Source: Devosia sp. SL43 (GTDB lineage: Bacteria > Pseudomonadota > Alphaproteobacteria > Rhizobiales > Devosiaceae). Taken from it: a stretch of DNA of 64,000 nt. Position numbers and translations under genes: made by a program. The first letter of the stretch is position 1. Each line of letters begins with the position of its first letter. Below are positions 34,286 through 42,706 of this stretch, one piece after another. The stretch is from contig NZ_CP063401.1 in the NCBI RefSeq assembly GCF_021729885.1, positions 3,898,501 through 3,962,500 of the forward strand, read 5' to 3'. The notes under the pieces were generated by a model. The model made no database searches. It was not told where the DNA came from and was given only the letters and a program-made list of their open reading frames with translations.

Positions 34286-35833
34286 ATGGGCGAACTCGCG
34301 CTGCCGGTGGCAATGATCGATACCCTGACCTCGGCGGCCGACTGGGTCATAGTGCTGCCGATCGTGCTGGCGCTGTTGGGCGCCGCCGCGCTCCTGCTGC
34401 TGCGCGGATGGGGGCGGCTCAGCTTCATCTTCGCTGCGCTGATCGTGGTTGGCATCATCGCCTGCGAAACCAGCTTGCTGTTGCGTGTTGCCGAGACCGG
34501 GCCGCTCAGCATGACCATGGGCAAGTGGCTGCCGCCCTTCGGTATCAGCTTTGCCGCCGACGTCTTCGGTGCAGCCTTCGCGCTGGCTGCCGCCGTCGTG
34601 ACATTGATTGTGCTCGCCTATGCGGAAGCCGACCGACCGACAGAGGCCGCCGGCGATGGCTTCCATTCGCTGGTCTTACTGCTTCTGGCCGGCGTCACGG
34701 GATCGTTTCTCACGGGCGACCTGTTCAACCTCTACGTCTGGTTCGAAGTCATGCTGATCGCTTCGTTCGGGCTGATGGTGATCGGTGGCCGGGCAATCCA
34801 GCTCGATGGCGCCGTCAAATATGGCTTCCTGAATTTTCTCGCCACGACGATTTTCCTGCTCGCGTTGGGCCTGCTCTATGGGCTGCTTGGGACGCTCAAC
34901 ATGGCCGATATCATGCGGGTAGCTCCGGCGGCCAATCCGGTCGCCATGGCCGCCGTGGCGGCGCTTTTGTTACTGGCCTTCAGCATGAAGGCCGCAGCCT
35001 TTCCGCTCAACGCATGGCTGCCTGCATCCTATCATACGCCGCCAGCGGTGGTTTCTGCGCTGATGGCGGGCCTGCTGACCAAGGTCGGCGCCTATGCCCT
35101 GCTGCGTGTCCTGGTGATCGTCCTGCCCGCCAGTCGCGACCTGCTTGAGCCGGTGCTTGTCGCTATTGCTATAGCCACGCTGCTGATTGCGCCTTTGGGC
35201 GCTATTGCAGAGACCAACTTGCGCCGCGCCATCGGCTTTCTGGTCATCGGCGGCATAGGTTCGGTGCTTGCAGGGATCTCCATGCCATCGACGGAAGGCC
35301 TTGGCGGCGCTGGCCTCTATATCTTCCACGCCATGCTGACCATGACCGCCCTTTATCTCGTCGCGGGATTGATCGAACGGCAGACCGGTGAGACGGACAG
35401 TCGGCGCACGGGCGGGCTCTATGCCGCGAGCGCGTCGATTTCCATGCTTTTCCTGATACTGGTTCTTGCCACGGCAGGCATGCCGCCGTTCCTCGGCTTC
35501 TGGCCCAAGCTGCTGCTTCTTCAGGCAGGTATTGGCGAGGGTGGCTGGCTGGGCGCCGTGATGGTGGTCGCCTTGCTGGTCAACGCGGTGCTCACTCTCA
35601 TTGCCGGTACGCGCCTCTGGTCGCATATCTTCTGGCGCACTGCGCCGAACCCGCCACCGGCCGTTGGTTCAGCAGGACTACGCATGGTCGCGACGGGCGC
35701 CCTGGTTGCCCTGATCGTCGCGGTCGGCCTGTGGCCTAACCCAATGTTCGAGGCCGTGCGGCTGGGCACAGCCGATCTCGTTGACCCGGCGCGCTATGTC
35801 GCGGCAGTGGGCTTGGCGGGAGTTGCGCCATGA
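34286..35833 (+). CDS. mrpD: Mrp Na+/H+ antiporter subunit D
   Basis: This 515-residue NuoM/N-like antiporter subunit has about 14 transmembrane helices. Core motifs include LYVWFEVMLIASFGLMV with the essential-type Glu, MKAAAFPLNAWLPASYHTPP with the conserved Lys, and HAMLTMTALYLVAG. It begins one base after the mrpC stop and overlaps mrpE by ATGA. Together with MrpA it forms the proton-translocating part of the complex. Confidence 0.95.
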   Translation: MGELALPVAMIDTLTSAADWVIVLPIVLALLGAAALLLLRGWGRLSFIFAALIVVGIIACETSLLLRVAETGPLSMTMGKWLPPFGISFAADVFGAAFALAAAVVTLIVLAYAEADRPTEAAGDGFHSLVLLLLAGVTGSFLTGDLFNLYVWFEVMLIASFGLMVIGGRAIQLDGAVKYGFLNFLATTIFLLALGLLYGLLGTLNMADIMRVAPAANPVAMAAVAALLLLAFSMKAAAFPLNAWLPASYHTPPAVVSALMAGLLTKVGAYALLRVLVIVLPASRDLLEPVLVAIAIATLLIAPLGAIAETNLRRAIGFLVIGGIGSVLAGISMPSTEGLGGAGLYIFHAMLTMTALYLVAGLIERQTGETDSRRTGGLYAASASISMLFLILVLATAGMPPFLGFWPKLLLLQAGIGEGGWLGAVMVVALLVNAVLTLIAGTRLWSHIFWRTAPNPPPAVGSAGLRMVATGALVALIVAVGLWPNPMFEAVRLGTADLVDPARYVAAVGLAGVAP

Positions 35834-36309
35834 ACGTGAGTCTGACGATCGTCGGCCTTGCCTTGATCTGGGCCGCCATTACCGGCAACTTCTCCCTGCC
35901 CAACATTGCCTTGGGTGCGGGCGTCGGCCTATTGACGGCCGTGCTGCTTCGCAACGGCCTGGCCAAGCCTCTGAAGGCAGGGCGGCTGCGGCGGGTCGCT
36001 GCACTCGCCGCGTTGTTCCTGTGGGAACTCCTTGTGAGCGCCGTTCGTGTCGCGCTGATCGTGCTGCGACCCAGTCTGCGGGCCTCGCTGCGTCCGGCCA
36101 TCATCGCCTTTCCGCTGACGGTGAAGTCAGATGTCGAAATCACGCTCCTCGCCAACCTCATCACGCTGACGCCGGGTACGCTTAGCGTGGATATCGCCGA
36201 TGATCGCAGCGCTCTCTACGTTCATGTGCTGCACCTGACGGACCGCGATCAATTGGTGGCCGAGATCGCCGGGGGATTCGAGCGCCGGGTGCGCGAGGTG
36301 TTCGAATGA
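35830..36309 (+). CDS. mrpE: Mrp Na+/H+ antiporter subunit E
   Basis: This 159-residue protein has N-terminal membrane segments and a soluble C-terminal domain. Family stretches are NLITLTPGTLSVDIADD and LYVHVLHLTD. It overlaps mrpD and mrpF by ATGA at both ends, so translation is probably coupled along the operon. Confidence 0.93.
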   Translation: MNVSLTIVGLALIWAAITGNFSLPNIALGAGVGLLTAVLLRNGLAKPLKAGRLRRVAALAALFLWELLVSAVRVALIVLRPSLRASLRPAIIAFPLTVKSDVEITLLANLITLTPGTLSVDIADDRSALYVHVLHLTDRDQLVAEIAGGFERRVREVFE

Positions 36310-36602
36310 CTGCTGCCGAACTTCTGCCTATTGCGACGATGATTGCACTGGTGTTGCTTGGATTGGCCCTGCTGATAGGGACCATGCGCGTCATCATCGG
36401 GCCGACACTGGCCGACCGCGTGCTGGCGCTGGACCTACTAACGGTCATCGCTATGGGCTTCGTCGGCGCCATCGCCATCCGCACTGGGCTTACGCTGTAC
36501 CTCGACATTGCCATTGCCCTGGCTCTGTTAGGCTTCCTGGCAACCCTTGCCTTCGTGCGTTACATGCTCTCACGTCAGAGCAAAGAGGAGGAGCGGCGAT
36601 GA
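36306..36602 (+). CDS. mrpF: Mrp Na+/H+ antiporter subunit F
   Basis: This 98-residue protein has three transmembrane helices, with the typical RVIIGPTLADRVLALDLLT loop between the first two. It overlaps both neighbours by ATGA. Confidence 0.94.
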   Translation: MTAAELLPIATMIALVLLGLALLIGTMRVIIGPTLADRVLALDLLTVIAMGFVGAIAIRTGLTLYLDIAIALALLGFLATLAFVRYMLSRQSKEEERR

Positions 36603-36952
36603 TTGTCGATCTCGCCATCTATCTCGGCTGCGCGTTCTTGCTGGCCGGCGCGGCCTTTTCGCTGTTGGCAGCGATCGGCGTGTTGCGTTTGCCCGACCTC
36701 TATACGCGCATGCATGCCGCGTCCAAAGCCGGCGCCGTTGGCGGTGGCCTGATCCTGCTGGCAGTTGCCCTGGTCAGTTTCGATGGCACCGTCGCCCTGC
36801 GAGCAATAATCGCTGTCGCGTTCCTTTTGCTCACTACGCCGGTGTCAGCTCATCTGCTGGCTCGCGCAAGTCATCGCGGCGGATATCAACCCGGCGTGAA
36901 AACGGAGATCGATGATCTCAAGTCTAAAAGCGAACAAACTCCTTCGGCATAA
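36599..36952 (+). CDS. mrpG: Mrp Na+/H+ antiporter subunit G
   Basis: This 117-residue protein has three transmembrane helices and the family motif IGVLRLPDLYTRMHAASKAG. It is the last gene of a complete group-1 type mrpABCDEFG operon. A charged C-terminal tail follows. No clear terminator is seen in the 127 bases before mucR. Confidence 0.94.
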   Translation: MIVDLAIYLGCAFLLAGAAFSLLAAIGVLRLPDLYTRMHAASKAGAVGGGLILLAVALVSFDGTVALRAIIAVAFLLLTTPVSAHLLARASHRGGYQPGVKTEIDDLKSKSEQTPSA

Positions 36953-37079
36953 TTACTGCACTTGGTAACATGTTAATTGCCAGGGTCGGGTTGCGGCTAT
37001 CAGTAAACGGTCCTAGTAATCGTAGTACGGCTGTGACTGCCCTTGTCGCTGCCCAATAAGAAAAATGGAAGGTTGAAAT

Positions 37080-37502
37080 ATGAGTGACACCGCCGGCTCG
37101 GCGAATGGTTACGAGCACGAACTAGTCGAGCTCAGCACCGAAATCGTTGCAGCCTATGTGAGCCACAATGCTGTGAATCCGTCCGATCTGCCCAAGCTGA
37201 TCGCCGACGTTCATGGTGCACTGCGCGCTCTTTCGTCCAACGAAGCTCCGCTTCCCGCAGAGGAGCTCAAGCCTGCCGTGCCGGTTCGCAAGTCTGTTGC
37301 GCCCGACTACATCATCTGCCTCGAAGACGGCAAGAAGTTCAAATCCCTGAAGCGCCATCTTCGCACCCACTACAATCTTTCGCCGGAAGAATACCGCGAG
37401 AAGTGGGGCCTGCCGGCCGATTACCCAATGGTTGCCCCCAGCTATTCGGCAACCCGCTCGAAGCTGGCCAAGGACAATGGTCTGGGCCGCAAGGCCGCCT
37501 GA
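37080..37502 (+). CDS. mucR: MucR/Ros family zinc-finger transcriptional regulator
   Basis: This 140-residue regulator has the prokaryotic zinc finger C80-x2-D83-x9-H93-x3-H97 in IICLEDGKKFKSLKRHLRTH, followed by YNLSPEEYREKWGLPADYP. MucR proteins bind AT-rich DNA as oligomers and control surface polysaccharide, motility and cell-cycle genes in Hyphomicrobiales. The ATG follows a GGAAGG ribosome site. The upstream region is AT-richer than its surroundings, as expected for self-binding. A hairpin terminator follows at 37571. Confidence 0.94.
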   Translation: MSDTAGSANGYEHELVELSTEIVAAYVSHNAVNPSDLPKLIADVHGALRALSSNEAPLPAEELKPAVPVRKSVAPDYIICLEDGKKFKSLKRHLRTHYNLSPEEYREKWGLPADYPMVAPSYSATRSKLAKDNGLGRKAA

Positions 37503-37570
37503 TAGATCACCACGCCAAGAAACGCCGCGCTGACAGTCTGACCAGACTTAGGCCCCGGCGACAACTCAGT

Positions 37571-37602
37571 TCAAACGGCCGCTCCCAAGGGCGGCCGTTT
37601 GA
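37571..37602 (+). terminator. Hairpin terminator after mucR
   Basis: TCAAACGGCCGC and GCGGCCGTTTGA form a perfect 12-base-pair stem with an eight-base loop, about 70 bases after the mucR stop codon. The T-run is short (GAATTTCT). Confidence 0.7.
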
Positions 37603-37692
37603 ATTTCTGGACACTTATTCGACTTATCCCCGCCCTGCTTGCACGTCGCAGTATCTAGGAATAAATTCCTTAATACCGACGAGGCCAGCCCT

Positions 37693-38067
37693 ATGTTTGA
37701 TTCCCAGCCATCCCCTAGTCAGCCGAGGCCGTCTGCGACGGCGGAGGCTTCTCTATGTGCGTGCGATGATGTCATCGCGCTCGTTGCCCGCGAGAAACAT
37801 GTGCCGATTCTGCTGCTTACGCACAGGTCACGCTGCCGGGCCTCTGCAGCGCGAGCTCGGCAGCTGGCCATGTATCTGTCACACGTTATCCTCGGTTGCA
37901 GCCTTGCCGAGGTTGGCGTTGCCTTTGGTCGGGATAGGACTACTGTCTCCTACGCGTGTGCGTTGATCGAGGATATGCGTGACGATCCGGTGTTTGACGA
38001 AGAGGTGTCGGGCTTCGAGCGCCGCCTCGAGGCACAGCGCGATGGAGTGTCCGTCGATGTCCACTGA
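37693..38067 (+). CDS. Stand-alone DnaA domain IV-like DNA-binding protein
   Basis: This 124-residue protein has residues ~58-110 that match the C-terminal DNA-binding domain of DnaA: SAARARQLAMYLSHVILGCS, then LAEVGVAFGRDRTTVSYAC, with the DnaA-like RDRTTV in place of RDHTTV. The ATPase and other DnaA domains are absent, so it cannot initiate replication by itself but could bind DnaA boxes. The ATG at 37693 is preferred over 37639, which would add residues unlike the family. Its 3' end overlaps the DUF6456 gene, suggesting a functional pair. Confidence 0.82.
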   Translation: MFDSQPSPSQPRPSATAEASLCACDDVIALVAREKHVPILLLTHRSRCRASAARARQLAMYLSHVILGCSLAEVGVAFGRDRTTVSYACALIEDMRDDPVFDEEVSGFERRLEAQRDGVSVDVH

Positions 38068-38551
38068 TGACACTGTCGTGTTGCGCCTGGCGAGCGGTCG
38101 CGATGGCGAGGGGCAACCTTTCCTGCTTCCGCACCATCTGCTCGCAGCAGGGCGTTTGGAAAGGCTCATCGAACGATCGCACCTGGCACCTCGTGTGACC
38201 ATCTCCTACGACACGGCGCGGGTTGGTGGCGGCGACCGCTCGGGCAATAGTGCCGCAGAAGCGACCGACACGGCCGCCCAGGCGCGCCAGAAACTCAATC
38301 AGTTGGCGCGGACCATCCCGCCTGATTGTTGGGGCGTGATGATCGATGTCTGTGCGTTCGGCAAGGGTCTGCAGTTGGTGGAGACCGAGAGGCGCTGGCC
38401 GCGTCGTAGTGCCAAGCTGGTCCTGCGCATCGCGCTTGAACAATTGGCGCATCAGCTTGGATTGACGCCACAGGCGCAAGGCGTCGAGCAGGGGCAGACG
38501 CGTTCGTGGCTGCCCGAACGATTGCCGATCATCGCTGGAAGCGAACCTTAA
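38057..38551 (+). CDS. DUF6456-type protein
   Basis: This 164-residue protein has a C-terminal half (about 75-160) of the DUF6456 type: QARQKLNQLARTIPPDCWGV, IDVCAFGKGLQLVETERRWP and AKLVLRIALEQLAHQLGL. It is probably helical and may bind DNA. It overlaps the DnaA domain IV gene by 11 bases (ATG 38057) or 26 bases (ATG 38042, nearer to the GGAG). Function is unknown. The pairing with a DnaA-like DNA-binding domain suggests a regulatory role. Confidence 0.75.
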   Translation: MSTDDTVVLRLASGRDGEGQPFLLPHHLLAAGRLERLIERSHLAPRVTISYDTARVGGGDRSGNSAAEATDTAAQARQKLNQLARTIPPDCWGVMIDVCAFGKGLQLVETERRWPRRSAKLVLRIALEQLAHQLGLTPQAQGVEQGQTRSWLPERLPIIAGSEP

Positions 38552-38605
38552 CTACGACAGGAACGGTAATGACTGGGCGGACGCGGTTCGTGCTACGCAG
38601 GTTTC

Positions 38606-39676
38606 ATGCGTCAGAAGTTCCTCACAATTCAGTATTTGCGCGGCCTTGCGGCTATTCTAGTCCTGGCCTCGCATGCGCTGCTGTATCCTCTGGTGGGCGA
38701 GCACCTGGCCTATGGTCGGCTCGGTTGGTTGGGAGTCATCCTGTTCTTCGTGATTTCCGGCTTCATCATGGTGGCCGTGACCGGCGACGGGAAGTTCGCT
38801 GCACTGGACTTCCTGCGGCGACGCTTCGTCCGCATCGTGCCCATGTATTGGGCGGCAACGTTGCTGGCTGCTTCACTGGCGCTGTTTGCACCGCAACTGT
38901 TCAAGACGACAGTCTACGACGGAGCAGAGCTGGTGATGTCGCTGCTGTTCATCCCGTTCTACAATCCCGTCAGCGAGGGCATTCATCCACTCTACAAGCT
39001 TGGCTGGACGCTCAACTACGAGGTCTTCTTCTATATCTGCTTCGCGCTACTGGCATTCCTTGGCGCGGGCGCTCGGGTGGTCTGGCTGACAGTCGCCTTT
39101 ACCGCACTAGCGGTGATCGGTGCCGTCTTTTCGCCGGAACCGGCCGTTCCGCAGTTCTACACTTCCTTCATGCCGCTGGCTTTTTGCGCCGGTGCTTGGC
39201 TCGGATTGGCGACATTGCGCGGACGCCTCGGCGCGTTGCCGCACAAGGTCGTCTATGCTGCTCTGATCATTGGCCTTGCGGCGCTGGTCGAGGGCTTTGC
39301 GTTTGACCGGGGCATAGTCGAAGACGGCTTCGCCTTTGTCGGTTTCGTCACCTTTGCCTCGGCCCTGGTGCTGCTGGCGGTCCGCTTCGAGCCGGTATTG
39401 CCGCGGATTGCTCTGCTCGAACGCATCGGCGACGCCTCCTATTCGATCTATCTCGTGCATATCTACGAAGTGGCGATCCTGGCCGGCGTTGCCTTCAAGC
39501 TGCTCGACCCGGCAAATATTTGGGCCGACTATTTTGTCGCCATCATATCGATCGCCGGTGGCACCGTGGCTGGGCTGATCATGTATTCGCTCGTAGAGAA
39601 GCCGGTGCTGCGCTTCTTTAGCAGCATATTTCTACCCAAGCCTACGCCCAAGCGGACGGCAGCGCCGGCAGAATAG
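38606..39676 (+). CDS. Membrane acyltransferase family 3 (OafA/YrhL type)
   Basis: This 356-residue integral membrane protein has about ten hydrophobic segments. It starts with the family pattern QYLRGLAAILVLASHALLYP, whose His is the likely catalytic residue, followed by GVILFFVISGFIM and RRFVRIVPMYWAATL. These enzymes move acetyl or other acyl groups onto sugars of surface polysaccharide. It is close to but separate from the mucR region. The acceptor is unknown. SufE is convergent, four bases after its stop. Confidence 0.9.
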   Translation: MRQKFLTIQYLRGLAAILVLASHALLYPLVGEHLAYGRLGWLGVILFFVISGFIMVAVTGDGKFAALDFLRRRFVRIVPMYWAATLLAASLALFAPQLFKTTVYDGAELVMSLLFIPFYNPVSEGIHPLYKLGWTLNYEVFFYICFALLAFLGAGARVVWLTVAFTALAVIGAVFSPEPAVPQFYTSFMPLAFCAGAWLGLATLRGRLGALPHKVVYAALIIGLAALVEGFAFDRGIVEDGFAFVGFVTFASALVLLAVRFEPVLPRIALLERIGDASYSIYLVHIYEVAILAGVAFKLLDPANIWADYFVAIISIAGGTVAGLIMYSLVEKPVLRFFSSIFLPKPTPKRTAAPAE

Positions 39677-39679
39677 GCG

Positions 39680-40105
39680 TCAGCTCAGCGCCTTGCCTTC
39701 GGCGCGGATGCGGTTGACCATGGCGACGAGGCCGTTGGAGCGCTGCATGCCAAGATGCTCACTCAATCCCACCTTGCCGAACCAGGCGACGGCGTCGGTC
39801 GCGGCGACCTCTGCGGCTGGCCGGCCCGAATAGAGCGCCAGCAGGATCGCGACGAGGCCCTTGGTGATAATGGCGTCCGATTGGCCCCTGAAGTCCATCA
39901 CAGGTTGGCCTGTACTGCGGTCGACGCTGGAAACCAGCCAGACATTGGATACGCAGCCCTTGACCTTGTTCTCAGCGGTCTTGTCGGCATCGTCCATTGT
40001 CGGCAGCGCCTGTCCCAGCTCAATGACGTAGTTCAGCCGATCTTCCCAGTCGTCGAGGAAGGAGAGGTTTTCGGCAATGTCGTGAAAGGCGGCTGGCTCG
40101 GTCAT
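39680..40105 (-). CDS. sufE: SufE family sulfur-acceptor protein
   Basis: This 141-residue protein accepts sulfane sulfur from the cysteine desulfurase SufS for Fe-S cluster assembly. The active Cys is C51 in KVKGCVSNVWLV, the same number as in E. coli SufE. It also has the family stretch GQSDAIITKGLVAILLALYSG. It is not linked to other suf genes here, which is common in alphaproteobacteria. Confidence 0.93.
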   Translation of the reverse strand: MTEPAAFHDIAENLSFLDDWEDRLNYVIELGQALPTMDDADKTAENKVKGCVSNVWLVSSVDRSTGQPVMDFRGQSDAIITKGLVAILLALYSGRPAAEVAATDAVAWFGKVGLSEHLGMQRSNGLVAMVNRIRAEGKALS

Positions 40106-40142
40106 GCTGCCTATCTAGGAGGCCGTCGACTGCACCGCAAGC

Positions 40143-40179
40143 AAAGAAAAACCCCAAGCACGGGGCAGCGTGCTTGGGG
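40143..40179 (-). terminator. Intrinsic terminator of the small 97-residue gene
   Basis: CCCCAAGCAC and GTGCTTGGGG form a 10-base-pair stem (40152-40179) followed, in - strand sense, by TTTTTCTTTGC. It lies 84 bases beyond the stop codon of the gene at 40264 and upstream of sufE, keeping the two units apart. Confidence 0.85.
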
Positions 40180-40263
40180 CAGGGGCCAGGGTCGCTGGAG
40201 TGCGTCGCTTGGGGAAGTGACGCGGCCCTGGGGTCGAGTTCGGGCGCCTGAGGCAGGCGTCCG

Positions 40264-40557
40264 CTATCCCGCGCGGTCCAATCGAGGTCTTGGATAGGGA
40301 ACTGGAACACTGGTCGGCGTCTCATGCATGGGAAGGCCAACCGACGGGGAAGTCTGCAAAGCAGTAGCGACGACGGCCTTGCCGCCGATGCATTGAAACG
40401 AGTCACATTCGATATTGCTGACCTGTTCGGCGACCACTTGCGTCCCGGCTGCCATCGCCTGGATGGCGAGGGCATTGGCATCGGGAAGGTCGACACCGGG
40501 CTTGATCACCATATAGGCGGCGGTCAGCCAGAAAACGGATCGAACAATGGTGAACAT
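40264..40557 (-). CDS. Small membrane-anchored protein, DUF5330-like
   Basis: This 97-residue protein has an N-terminal MFTIVRSVFWLTAAYMVIKP that could be a single membrane anchor or signal. The soluble part contains a CDSFQC pair of cysteines, possibly disulfide-linked in the periplasm, and ends in a Pro-rich tail. The start and layout resemble DUF5330 proteins of Hyphomicrobiales, but I am not certain. It is followed by a clear terminator and has its own promoter region upstream. Confidence 0.65.
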   Translation of the reverse strand: MFTIVRSVFWLTAAYMVIKPGVDLPDANALAIQAMAAGTQVVAEQVSNIECDSFQCIGGKAVVATALQTSPSVGLPMHETPTSVPVPYPRPRLDRAG

Positions 40558-40888
40558 GGTCTCTTCCAGAAATCTCTAGGGGGCTTCTGCCCTTGCGAAG
40601 ATGACCCTAGCCCCGGCCCATTAAGCCGGTTTGGGACAATTCGATAAAATTTGAAGCAAATGCGCGCGAGCGGTCCCGAGCGGGCAACGGCTTGTTTACG
40701 CTAACCCCAGAAAGGGCGTCAGGCCGGTGCCCACAAGCTATTGGCCGACAGGGATTTAAGCCGGCTTTAGCTCTTGAGGGCCAGTGTGAAGGCAACGAGA
40801 CCTGAAGCTCATTCAGGCGGTGCGCGGCGAGCAAGGCCGCGTTCCCGGTGCCCAGGCACCACCACAGCTGGCGTCGTTATAGTGAGTA
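40558..40888. promoter_or_regulatory. Divergent intergenic region upstream of the histidine kinase gene
   Basis: These 331 bases contain no gene. Two short inverted repeats lie close to the kinase start: CCTGAA-N5-TTCAGG (40801-40817) and GGTGCC-CA-GGCACC (40847-40860). They could be operators or small hairpins in the 5' untranslated region. No certain promoter was identified. Confidence 0.4.
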
Positions 40889-42706
40889 ATGCGTATGCGT
40901 AGCCTGTTCTCTTTCGGCGCAAGCAAAGAGATGAGTCTGGCCATTGCCGGCACCGGCCATCGGCCGGAAATGCTGCGCCGCAAGACGCTCGCCAACAATT
41001 CCCGAATCGCCATCATCGTCAGCGCGCTGATGATGCCGCTGGCCGTCTACTGGCTGGTGACAGCCGCGATACTTCCCATCGTTCTGGCCGCTATCGGCCT
41101 GGGCAGTGGCATGGTCACGCTTGCTCTGCACCAGCGTCAGCGTTTTGAAGACGCTGCGGCCGGGCAGGTCTATACCATGCTGGCCTTGGGTTTGCTGTTG
41201 ACCCTGGCCGACAGTCAATTCGGCGACGCCGGCCTTGCTATCGCGCTGATGGCACCGGTACTGGCATCGCTGCTGGGCCGGCAGACCCTGCGTCGTCAGA
41301 GCTGGATGATGCTGGTGGGCGTACTTGCCCTGGGCACACTAGCGTCCACTTTTGTCGTGCCGACAATTCCTCTGCCTAGCCACATTCTTTTGGCAACTGC
41401 TGGCGTCACCTTCATCGCCTCCGTTGGCGTTGTCATCCATACCGCCAATCGCATCAATGCGGCCTATGAGGTCTACGACAAGGCCCAGGTCACCGCCTAT
41501 CGGCACCTGATCGAACATGTGCAGGATGCGGTGATCCGCTTTTCCAGCGATGGCGAAGTGCTGCTCGCCTCGCGCTCCTCCGAAACCCTGTTCGGCTGCC
41601 GTCGCTATGAACTCACCGGTAGCGGTCTGGGTGAGCGGCTGCATGTACTCGACCGTCCCATATACCTGACCGCCTTTGCTGACGCCAACCAGGGCGGCAA
41701 GTCGCGGGTCATCGAAGTGCGCATGCGTCAGGACGACCCGCGTTCGGCCTCCAGCGTACCCCACTTCATCTGGGTCGAAATCAGCCTGTCCCCTGTGATC
41801 GATGCCGACCCTTCCACAATTCGGTACGAGGTTGTCGCCCTGTTGCGCGACATTACCGACCGCAAGGACAACGAAGTCGCCATGGCCGAGGCCCGGCGCG
41901 TTGCCGAGGAGGCGTCGATTGCCAAGTCGCGATTCCTCGCCACCATTGGTCACGAGTTGCGGACCCCGCTCAATGCCGTCGTTGGCTTCTCCGAAATGAT
42001 GACATCAGGCATCGGCGGCGAGCTGTCGACGACGCATCGCGAATATGCCGGTTTGATCCACCAGAGCGGCAAGCATCTGCTTGAGGTCGTGCGCATGCTG
42101 CTCGATATGTCCAAGATCGAGGCGGGCAAGTTCGAGCTGCAGACCGAGCCATTCCTGGTGCAGGACATCATTGAACCATGCTTCCACATGGTAGAGTCCT
42201 TGGCCAAGGAGCGCGGTGTTCACCTCGTCCCCGAGATCGGCAAGGCCCTGCCCATGCTGATCGGCGACGAGCGTGCCTGCCGCCAGGTGCTGCTCAACCT
42301 GCTGTCCAATGCCATCAAGTTCAGCCATCCGGGTGGTACCGTGACGGTTACCCTCAAGCGGCAGGGTCAGAGCGTCAACCTGTCGGTCAGCGACCGCGGC
42401 GTCGGCATGGCCCCAGAATCACTCAAACGCATCGGCGAGCCATTCTTCCAGGCAGAGGATGGCCTGGCGCGGCGCTATGAGGGCACCGGCCTTGGCCTGT
42501 CCATCGTCAAGGGGCTGGTGGACCTGCATGATGGCACGTTGCGTGCCATGTCCGAAATTGGGGCAGGGACAACCATGACTGTCTTGCTGCCTATAAACGG
42601 TCCAGCAATAAAGACCGACGAAACTGCAACCGTGACACCCCTCCGTAGAGAGCCAGCCGCCGCTCCTGATACCCCATGGCAAGTCGAAAAAAGAAAAGCG
42701 CAATGA
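40889..42706 (+). CDS. Membrane PAS-sensor histidine kinase, DivJ-like
   Basis: This is a 605-residue kinase. Residues ~35-195 hold about six transmembrane helices, ~200-330 a PAS domain (LIEHVQDAVIRFSSDGEVLL), ~345-415 the HisKA domain with the phospho-His in FLATIGHELRTPLNA (about residue 355), and the rest an ATPase domain with NLLSNAIKFSHPGG, DRGVGM and GTGLGLSIVKGL. All key boxes are intact. The architecture resembles the cell-cycle kinase DivJ, and the peptidoglycan-binding neighbour fits a cell-envelope link, but DivJ identity is inferred. Confidence 0.88.
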   Translation: MRMRSLFSFGASKEMSLAIAGTGHRPEMLRRKTLANNSRIAIIVSALMMPLAVYWLVTAAILPIVLAAIGLGSGMVTLALHQRQRFEDAAAGQVYTMLALGLLLTLADSQFGDAGLAIALMAPVLASLLGRQTLRRQSWMMLVGVLALGTLASTFVVPTIPLPSHILLATAGVTFIASVGVVIHTANRINAAYEVYDKAQVTAYRHLIEHVQDAVIRFSSDGEVLLASRSSETLFGCRRYELTGSGLGERLHVLDRPIYLTAFADANQGGKSRVIEVRMRQDDPRSASSVPHFIWVEISLSPVIDADPSTIRYEVVALLRDITDRKDNEVAMAEARRVAEEASIAKSRFLATIGHELRTPLNAVVGFSEMMTSGIGGELSTTHREYAGLIHQSGKHLLEVVRMLLDMSKIEAGKFELQTEPFLVQDIIEPCFHMVESLAKERGVHLVPEIGKALPMLIGDERACRQVLLNLLSNAIKFSHPGGTVTVTLKRQGQSVNLSVSDRGVGMAPESLKRIGEPFFQAEDGLARRYEGTGLGLSIVKGLVDLHDGTLRAMSEIGAGTTMTVLLPINGPAIKTDETATVTPLRREPAAAPDTPWQVEKRKAQ

